Position numbers and translations under genes: made by a program. Shown piece after piece: positions 57,601 through 64,000 of a DNA stretch of 64,000 bases. Under the pieces are notes generated by a model. That model made no database searches and was not told the origin of the DNA. It saw nothing but the letters and a program-made list of their open reading frames with translations. Origin of the DNA: Dendrobium chrysotoxum (taxonomy: Eukaryota; Streptophyta; Magnoliopsida; Asparagales; Orchidaceae); assembly GCA_019925795.1 (NCBI GenBank), contig CM034305.1, positions 96,074,433-96,138,432 on the forward strand, in the 5' to 3' direction. The first letter of the stretch is position 1. Every line of letters starts with the position of its first letter.

Positions 57601-59335
57601 AGTATTAAGGAAGCACAATGATACAAGAAAGTTCTCTGTAAATTGGGAAGGGCCCTACATCATCCAAACAAGCAATGGCACATATAAGCTCCAAACTAGT
57701 GATAAAGAACTAGTTTCAATAACTTGAAACTAAATGAGCTTAAATTAATGTGAGCTTAAAATAATAAGGACTAATCCTTATTCGATTCTATGTAGAAAAC
57801 CATCGATAATCCTACTATACAACGTTTCTAGAAATGTTATCTGCAAAAACAATTTCACCCGGACTATGCTTCTTTTATTTATTCACTCTTATGAACAAGT
57901 CAAAGGGGTTTTGCGTTCTTTTCATCATGGAAGATTCAAGCAGGCTTATACACAGGGGAAGGTTGACAATCATAGAGGAATTGAAGGAGTACCGAAGATA
58001 TATTTTAAAATCCTAGCCTATTTATATATTTTCAAAATTATAGATTTTTGTGAGTGAGTGTGCCGGGGAAGGTGGAGGCCCAAGATAAGCCCAATATATT
58101 GCTGGATGGACACCCTTCAACACAAAAAATTATGGTGAAAATGATAATTAATAATATACTAAGAATTCAACTCTTATTCCATTCTGACATAGTCCTATGA
58201 TTTACTCTCATGTGGATCCTAACAATTTATTGAAATCGAATCTATAAAGTTGTTTTCAATTTATCATATGACTAGTTAAAACACATTTTGCATGATAATA
58301 TATGCTTCTAAGCATGGCGACTTAAAACAAATTGACTTGTGAGTTTTCTACCTTAATTTACTTGCTTCACTTTTTGCATTACAATATATCCTTCAAAGAG
58401 CAATATCACTACTTTACCATACTCTCATATGCTGAGCATCTAAAATTGGTAACTGCAAAAGCTAGATGGTATGGGGTTTGAAGTGCCTCAAAAAGGCATT
58501 ATTGTAAATTGAAACGTGAAACAAAAGCAGTGCTGAACATATTATAAACTATCCTTCAAAATACCAAAGAAGAATATATCATCAATTAATAGATCTGTAG
58601 CTCAAATTATTTTCTTCAATTTTATATCCAGATACAGAAAACTCAAGCTTCATCCTCTTAGTCCATTCAGCCATGCAATTCACCGGTTCGAAAATTGGCA
58701 GACACAAAGAAAACCCAAGCATACACATTCTGTAAAGCTCCACAGCACACAGACACAGGCAGTTTTCCTACACATCTCTCGACTTGGTATATTAAGTCAT
58801 AATTTATAAACAACTTACTTAATCTTACTAAATCAATTCAAAGTTCCAAAGGGCCAATCTTAAACCGGCCTACAGTCCATCCCAAAGCTAAATAGTTCAT
58901 CTTGAAAGTCAACAGAGCCACAACCCAGAACAAGCCATATCCCAGATTCCGATCCCCGTTACGTATAGAAAGAAAAAAATCACAAGCACAATCACAATTC
59001 GATAAGTCCTTTAAAAAAATCATTTAATTATGAGAATTAAATCAGAGAAGTTCAAACAGCACGTATCCAAGATAGAAAAAAGGCTTCACCTGCAAGCGAA
59101 TGACGAACTCCTCCTCCTTGTCCACGTAAAAATCATTGAACTTCTCGAGCTCCTCATCAAGGATGCGCACAAACCATTCCTCGAGTCCAAACCAGGGGTG
59201 GCCGTCGGCTCCTTCCTCGCCGTCTGGTTGAAGGTTTTTGATCAGCTTCTTCAAGGGCTTGTAACTGAGGAACTTATCCCGCCATTCCGGCAGCGTCTCG
59301 TCGAGGTGAGTCCGAAAATCCTTCCCAAACTTCAT
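48613..59335 (-). CDS. SPX4: SPX domain protein, SPX4-like, three exons
   Basis: A stand-alone SPX protein. SPX4 proteins bind inositol pyrophosphates and hold PHR transcription factors back when phosphate is plentiful. Exons 59335-59090, 49327-49168 and 49082-48613 join in phase; the product is 291 aa (rice SPX4 about 320). The start MKFGKDF is the conserved SPX N-terminus; ATG three codons upstream is possible. The InsP-binding surface is intact: Y25, K29 and K139, with K143 nearby in LVKILKKYDKRTG. The C-terminal part has RSTLAAMKAIQGLR, SSTYNPLS and FFHDQDD, which favour SPX4 over SPX1-3. It ends in an acidic/Ser-rich tail. Intron 1 is 9,762 bp and full of transposons, whereas intron 2 is 85 bp. 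A P1BS-like site lies upstream. Confidence 0.94.
49328..50204. other. SPX4-like intron 1, left part
   Basis: AT-rich intron sequence with no gene or definable element. It ends in the left target duplication (50190-50204) of the LINE insertion. Confidence 0.45.
50205..50838 (-). mobile_element. 5'-truncated LINE, copy 3, with target duplication
   Basis: On the minus strand it encodes IIQSDGEIDEDI, RIQVGW, LLCDRKVPLKLKGKFYKMV and then RWFGHIKHRPSDDLVRRVD after a frame break, and ends in a (TTG)n tail. A 15-bp direct repeat flanks it, TCTCTCCCAATACAC at 50190-50204 and TCTCTTCCAATACAC at 50839-50853 (one mismatch). This is clear evidence of retroposition. It has the same orientation as the SPX4-like gene. 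Confidence 0.88.
50854..51519. other. SPX4-like intron 1 sequence
   Basis: No gene or repeat recognised. Confidence 0.4.
51520..52072 (-). repeat. Solo LTR (553 bp) with target duplication
   Basis: On the plus strand it starts TGATAGGAAG and ends GCATAACA. It is flanked by perfect CATTC repeats (51515-51519 and 52073-52077). The start and the block AAAATAGCAAGATACA...GAGAGGAAGATC...CTCCCAAATC match the LTRs of the element at 54170-55322, so it is a diverged solo LTR of the same family. Confidence 0.8.
52073..54169. other. SPX4-like intron 1 sequence with a short tandem duplication
   Basis: A unit of about 119 bp (GGAAATTGG.TGAGCATC ... CTTCTGTGTTTAATGCATTT ... TTATGCAG) occurs twice at 52730-52848 and 52849-52952. 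No gene is seen in the rest, and open frames in the duplication are chance. Confidence 0.5.
54170..55322 (-). mobile_element. Deletion-derivative LTR retrotransposon with gag start
   Basis: Read on the minus strand: a full LTR (55322-54858, 465 bp, TGTTAGACC...CTATCA), a primer-binding-site-like TTGATATCAGAGC, a gag-like ORF starting at 54738 with a coiled-coil (LEERLEGEM, MEDRISSMEDKISDLHAMMK), then a 3' LTR lacking its first 180 bp (54453-54170). Flanks TAGTC and TAGAC are a near-match target duplication. All of pol is missing, so it is dead. The gag start resembles that of plant Ty3/gypsy elements, but the superfamily is not certain. Confidence 0.75.
55323..55499. other. Spacer between LTR element and gypsy relic
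   Basis: Short sequence with no feature. Confidence 0.3.
55500..57780 (+). mobile_element. Decayed Ty3/gypsy pol region
   Basis: Domain relics occur in pol order. A protease-region match is at 55520-55816 (DKSLVGFS, then YNCIIGCPLPNSFKA and KFPQSN). An RNase H-like block is at about 56190-56420 (TNGA, NQ.EYEALLA). An integrase core with HPQANGK-like sequence and NNTPSND-type blocks lies at about 56940-57400, and an integrase C-terminal GPY-type WEGPYII at about 57600-57740. Frames are broken many times. The space between protease and RNase H is only about 370 bp, so most of the reverse transcriptase is deleted. It is opposite in orientation to the neighbouring LTR element, so it is a separate insertion. 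It is inactive. Confidence 0.7.
57781..59089. other. SPX4-like intron 1, right part
   Basis: No gene seen. Small open frames at 57834-58057 match nothing I recognise. Ends at the exon 1 donor (59089). Confidence 0.4.
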
Positions 59336-59470
59336 CTTCTCCACTGAGACAACAACCCTATGGGAGCCAATTCGCCAATCGGACGGAAAGAAGACGAAAG
59401 CTGTAATCTTGCTGCAACTTTTTAACTTTTTAATGTCGTGTGGATGAATTTTTGTAGGGCGAGCGGCGGG

Positions 59471-59478
59471 GTATATTC
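59471..59478 (-). promoter_or_regulatory. P1BS-like site upstream of the SPX4-like gene
   Basis: GTATATTC fits the palindromic PHR1-binding consensus GNATATNC and lies 136 bp upstream of the start codon. PHR factors bind such sites in phosphate-starvation genes, including several SPX genes. One match of this degeneracy can occur by chance in AT-rich DNA, so function is inferred. Confidence 0.4.
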
Positions 59479-59596
59479 TGTCGGCTAAGGCATTATCCGT
59501 TAGGATTTTGGAAATAGTCGATAATTTGTCCGTTTCTGATCAGAGATATTAAATGATAGAAGTTCGAATTTCTCTTCATCCAATTGGAGGAGCTAA

Positions 59597-59602
<6 letters not shown>

Positions 59603-59668
<66 letters not shown>
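59603..59668. repeat. (TA)n microsatellite
   Basis: An uninterrupted TA run of about 33 units in the SPX4-like upstream region. Confidence 0.95.
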
Positions 59669-59673
<5 letters not shown>

Positions 59674-59829
59674 TTTCTTTATTGATATAAATTTTTTATT
59701 CATGTAATTTAATCTATAATTTTAATTTCATCAAGAAATGGTTTAGTAAGATTAGTTTATAGAAGATTTACTATCTATTAAATAATTGATTAAAAATTGA
59801 TAAATGATTAAAAAACCGTCTAGACCAGG

Positions 59830-60760
59830 CATGAATTTTGAGGCATATTTAAATTGAAAATTTTTAAAATTAAATTTGAGACCATTTAAACTCTAATTTC
59901 AGCAAACTCATAGTCAAACTGAATGTCTTGATGAGGAGAAATTATTCAGTGAGGAGTCCGGATGAGAAGAACCGCCCGGACTGTGAGTCGTCCGGACTGT
60001 GAGTGTATATACTGTGTATAAACAGTATGTACAAAAATTTGATACACATTATTTACAAATATGTATACAATGTGTACACTCATATGTCTGGGTGGTTCCT
60101 CCTGTCTGGACTCCATACGGAATAATTTCTCCTCGATGAGACGAACCAAACAACATCAAAATTGATCAAATTCGAGCCCAAATTGGTCCAAAGCAATGGC
60201 TCGAAGCATATTTAGAAGCTTCAAAATATTAATTGGATGATCAAATAATTTTCGAATATGACATGTTTATAGTCGAATCAAGCAGCTCGACAAGACGAAT
60301 CCAACGAGCCTAAGATCACTTAATTATGACATCATTAAGACACCAAAATGTTGAATGAATGCTCTATAATCGAGGGGATCAATATGAGTCATCCGATGGA
60401 GCAATTCGAATTTATTCCGGATCTTCTCCATATTTAAATAGCATGTCACTCTAAAAATCTATAAATATATCTCTACTCTCTACATGACGAGGACTTTTGA
60501 AGAGGAGGCTTTATCTTGGACTAGAGATCAAGAGAGCTCTAAGGCTTGAAGAATCTACAAGCTCCACTCGACTATGAGCCTTTCGATCTCCTTTGCTTGA
60601 CTACGATCCCTCTGACACTCAACTATGCTCCCTCTAACCTCCATTGCCGGAACGATGGTGCCTCCGATCACATTCGCCAGCCGACTATGATCTCTCCAAC
60701 AACGGCTGCACGACTAGTCCCTTCGACCTCCACCACCCGCCAACTATAGTCTTTCTTGTG
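59830..60760 (+). repeat. LTR-type repeat family, copy 2 (interrupted by MITE 3)
   Basis: Collinear with 35254-36000 and 62088-63545. After removing the MITE at 59936-60131 the sequence reads through from AACTGAATGTCTTGATGAG to ACGAACCAAACAAC. It then has GGATGATCAAATAATT, GACATG.TTATAGTCGAATCA, GCAGCTCGACAAGACGAATC, CATGTCACTCTAAAAATCTA plus TAAATAT, and finally a CT-rich stretch with recurring GACTA.GATC.CTC motifs. Confidence 0.65.
59936..60131. mobile_element. MULE-derived MITE 3 (196 bp)
   Basis: Inverted ends GAGAAATTATTCAGTGAGGA and, from the right, GAGAAATTATTCCGTATGGA. They continue with GTCC.GA and GAACC.CCC matches. The 9-bp flanks are CTTGATGAG (59927-59935) and CTCGATGAG (60132-60140). 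It is nested in LTR-type copy 2. The interior contains GTATATACTGTGTATAAACA-like palindromic sequence. Confidence 0.85.
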
Positions 60761-62087
60761 ACATCTCTAGAATCAATATACGATTTTACCTGCTCAACAA
60801 GTCTATAGATTCATAAAAAAAAGTTTATGCCAAATTATTTCTTGTTGAAGAATTTTCCTGCGAGATTTTCATGTATTCTTGGCTCAAAAATATTTTTCAC
60901 AAACCCACAGGGACATTCAGAGAAAGGATGATATGCACATGAGAAGAAGAAAACAATATGACCTTTCCAATTATAAAAAATTACTAGCTATAAAAATTAG
61001 TACAAGGATAGTCTACCTCTATGTAGCTAAAGGGACTTCAATATATGATGCTTATCTAGTTGTTAAAATACCACATGTGATATCACATGCGTTTGAGTTG
61101 GTCCTTGCATGTGTTGGTAACAAACATAACATGAGCATGCAACGACATATGTGATAACATCTTGGGATAGTAAGAATAGAAGTAGGGGTGTCAATATTTG
61201 ACACGACCCGAAAATCCGACTCGAATCAAGCCAAAAAATTTCGAGTTATGATCAACTTGTTTTGCAAACGGGTCGGATTCGGGTTCCAGGATCCGACTTG
61301 AACCAGACTCGAAAATTTTAGATGACAATTACCACTAATAATGTTCCAAATGAATGATTTAAACATGCGATGGAATAAGGAACAACCTCACAAGCATTTT
61401 TAGCAAGGACATATGTAAGTTTTCTAAGAAGGTTTATTGCCTCTTAAACTAGCATGAAAAAAATAAGCGATATTTTCTCCCCATTTTTACATCAACTACT
61501 CTTACCAAGAGGAATATTTTGAGATAAACAATACACAAAATATTGAAATTTAAAGGGTGCAATAAATCTGAAAAGTTTTGTGATTTTGAAATGGATTGTA
61601 TAATAACAAGTGCATGCCTACACAATCAGAGGCCTTAGACATGCCATTCATAATGAGAACTAAGAGGTTAGTAAGGTTTTCTCCCAATTACTTGCAAAGA
61701 TAATGCCAACCAAAACCCTTAGCATTGATTCCATTTATCTAGTGTAGGTAAGGAGAATTTTCATTTTTTTAAATATTTAAAGTTAATAGATAAGAACTAT
61801 TCATAAAGTAAACATTTTTGGATTTAAACTTAAAAAATGAGAATTAAAGAAAGGAAATTAAGTGATAATATTTCTCTACAAAATTTTGCTCATCTTTCAA
61901 AAAAAAAAAGAAAGAATTTACATAAGTAAATTTCAAATAAAACCCAAACTACCCTTATTTTAATAAAACAATAAATATTAATGCACTCTCAATCAAAATC
62001 CATCTCTTCCTATAATGTCTACAATATTTTTTTTTTAAAAACTTTAAGCAACAATGAGATCGATGTATCAGTAAAAAATAATCTTGA
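60761..62087. other. Gene-free stretch
   Basis: No gene supported; the open frame at 60879-61154 matches no family I know. At about 61186-61310 a GGGGTGTCAATATTTGACAC start followed by repeated GACCCGA/CTCGAA motifs resembles the ends of plant hAT-type small elements, but no partner end was found. Confidence 0.4.
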
Positions 62088-63545
62088 TCGGGCACAAATC
62101 TCGAGGCAAAATCAAAGATGAAAACTTCTGAAATTAAAATTGGGATCATCCAAACTCTGATTTCAATAAATTATAATCAATCTGAGCGTCTCGGAATTAC
62201 AAACCCAACGATACCAAAATCTACTCAATCCGAGTCCAAATGGGCCCAAATCAAGGACCCGGAGTGCTATTAGAAGGTTCAAACATCAATTTGGATTACC
62301 AAATAGTTTCCAAGCATGACATGCTTATAGTCGAATCAAGCGGCTCGACAAGAAGAATCCAACGAGCCTAAGATCATTGAATTCCGATATCATTAAGATA
62401 TTCAAATACCTAGTAAACGGTCCACAATCTAGGGATTCAACATCGACCATCCATCCAAACTACTCTCCATTTACCCTTGATTTTTAACTTATTTACAGGC
62501 GATGCCACTCTAGAAAATCTATAAATAGAGCCCCCTTTTCTCTTAAAAAGAGGGCCCCAAGAAAAAGGAAACAAGAGAGAGATCGGAGATCGCTCTTGCC
62601 CCCTTGCTCCTCCTTGATCACCGCCCAGAGTTCCGCCGGACCACCGCCTGACACCCTGAGTTCCATCGGACAACTACATGATGTCTTGAGTTTTGCCGAC
62701 CACCGCCTCACACCCTGAGTTCCACCGGACCACCGCCTGACGCTCAGAGTTCCGTCAGACCGCCGCCTAACTCCCTGAGTTCCGTCGGACCACCGTCTGA
62801 CGCTCTGAGTTTCGCTGAACCACCGCTTGACGCTCGAAGTTCCACCAGACCACCACCTGATGCGTGGAGTTCTGTCGAACCACCACCTGACGCCCAGAGT
62901 TCCTTCAGACAACCACCTAACGCCCGGAGTTTCGCCGGACTCCACCTGAGGCCCGGAGTTTCGTTGGACCACCACATGACACCCGGAGTTCCGTCAGACC
63001 ACCACCTGAGGCCCGGAGTTCCACCGGACCATCACCTGAGGCCCGGAGTTCCGTCGGACCACCACTTAATGCCCGTAGTTCCATCGGACCAGCATTTGAC
63101 ACCAGAGTTCCGTCAGACCACCACCTGACGCCCGGAGTTCCGCCAAACCACCACCTAACACCCGAAGTTCCGTCAGACCACCACCTGACACCCAGAGTTC
63201 CGCCAGACCACCACCTGACACCCGAAGTTCCGCCAGACCACCACATGACGCCCAAAATTCCACCGAACCACCACCTGACACTCGAAGTTCTGCCAGACCA
63301 CCAACAAACGCTAGAGTTCTACCAACTGACACCCGAACTTCCATGTGACGCTGGACTTTCATCCCCATTTGGCACTAGACTACAACAATATGGTTGATAT
63401 TTGTAATCTGATCGCCCTCAAGGACAAGTCAGCCCGCTGTACTCAACTCAAATTCTACTGGAATCATTTTCAACTGGGCTAGGCCTCGTGGTTTTTCCCC
63501 TTTCCAGGGGTTTTCATGTAAAAATCATGTGTTCTTTATGTGTAA
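62088..63545 (+). repeat. LTR-type repeat family, copy 3, with minisatellite
   Basis: Starts with the shared GATCGGGCACAAATCTCGAG region and has a TATA-like CTATAAATAGAG at about 62518-62530. The 30-bp minisatellite follows. It ends with GTGGTTTTTCCCC...GGGGTTTTCATGTAAAAATC, a pattern common in the R/U5 region of plant LTRs. I therefore read it as a large LTR (about 1.4 kb), probably solo. Exact ends and a target duplication could not be fixed. Confidence 0.6.
62629..63350. repeat. 30-bp minisatellite, about 24 units
   Basis: The unit is AGTTCCGCCGGACCACCACC plus TGACGCCCGG with point variation. Because 30 is divisible by three, several frames stay open on both strands and translate to decapeptide repeats such as VRWWSGGTLG. 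These ORFs are by-products of the repeat. It sits where the sister repeat copies have only short degenerate CT-rich repeats. Confidence 0.92.
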
Positions 63546-63619
63546 ACTAGATATTCGTGCAACGCTAAGACGTAGAATTGAAACTCTATCGCCGCGTATA
63601 TTCTAGCTCGGAACGGAGA

Positions 63620-63621
<2 letters not shown>

Positions 63622-63686
<65 letters not shown>
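63622..63686. repeat. (TA)n microsatellite
   Basis: Uninterrupted TA run of about 32 units. Confidence 0.95.
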
Positions 63687-63688
<2 letters not shown>

Positions 63689-64000
63689 TCTTAGAACTCA
63701 CACTAATACACATGTAGGTATCTTTCTTTTCACTAATATTTACTTCTCTTCTCTCTCAATGAGTCAGACTATTCTAACCCAAAAATTTCCTCTAAATCAA
63801 GATTACTTTATTTAAAAAAAAATGCAGTAAGACAGTAAAACAAAAGAAATTCTTAACATGCAATTATTTCATTTCACACCAATTTTATAGCAATTTAAAT
63901 AACATCCTTTATGATATATATGCCTATTACAGGATCACATAAGCTGAAACATCCTAGCAAATTATACTGGTCGTTTCAATTTGTGTGGACAAGCAACATA
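63687..64000. other. Gene-free right edge
   Basis: AT-rich sequence with nothing recognisable. Confidence 0.5.

Noticed and set aside
57834..58057. Two overlapping small ORFs downstream of the gypsy relic
   Set aside because: Overlap in different frames, no family match, located within an intron full of decayed repeats.
62437..63368. Minus-strand ORFs with repeated Trp/Gly-rich decapeptides
   Set aside because: Products of a 30-bp minisatellite that keeps frame in several phases. No start context, homology or non-repeat coding sequence supports a gene.

Overview
The window is a piece of a plant nuclear genome. It contains spliced genes with GT-AG introns, two nuclear genes for plastid proteins, Cassandra, Mutator-like, Ty3/gypsy and LINE elements, and a 500-N assembly gap. 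First exons are GC-rich and downstream sequence is AT-rich. The RH3 protein resembles grass RH3 in several places. I lean towards a non-grass monocot, but this is inference.

Layout, left to right. Positions 1-7.8 kb are AT-rich, with decayed retroelements and one LINE fragment. At 7.9-8.6 kb lies the last exon of an LRAT/NC-domain protein gene whose first exon I could not find. The plastid ribosomal protein L3 gene (minus strand, 17110-9212) has two exons split by a 7.0 kb intron. That intron holds a Cassandra TRIM and an intact 2,555-bp LTR element (13153-15707, 5-bp target duplication ACATT) carrying host gene fragments in a 508-codon ORF. A 7.25 kb Mutator-like element (17224-24476) starts 113 bp upstream of the L3 start codon. 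It carries a disrupted plant-mobile-domain gene, an uncharacterised ORF and a captured BPI/LBP-like fragment.

The chloroplast DEAD-box helicase gene RH3 (minus, 32539-25833, ten exons, 771 aa) could be reconstructed completely. A short tRNA-derived SINE sits in its intron 6. After about 11 kb of TE-rich DNA and the N gap comes a plus-strand DUF300/TMEM184 (LAZ1-like) gene, of which four 3' exons are visible (44111-47331). Converging on it is a minus-strand SPX4-like phosphate-signalling gene (59335-48613, three exons, 291 aa). Its first intron is 9.8 kb and holds a LINE copy, a solo LTR, a deletion-derivative LTR element and a decayed Ty3/gypsy pol. The right end has an LTR-type repeat with an internal 30-bp minisatellite.

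The genes do not form a pathway. L3 and RH3 both serve plastid ribosome function, SPX4 senses inositol pyrophosphate/phosphate status, and the LAZ1-like protein is a membrane protein. The notable theme is gene capture and intron growth by transposons: two unrelated elements carry host gene fragments, and three small elements with 9-bp target duplications appear to form one MULE-derived MITE family.
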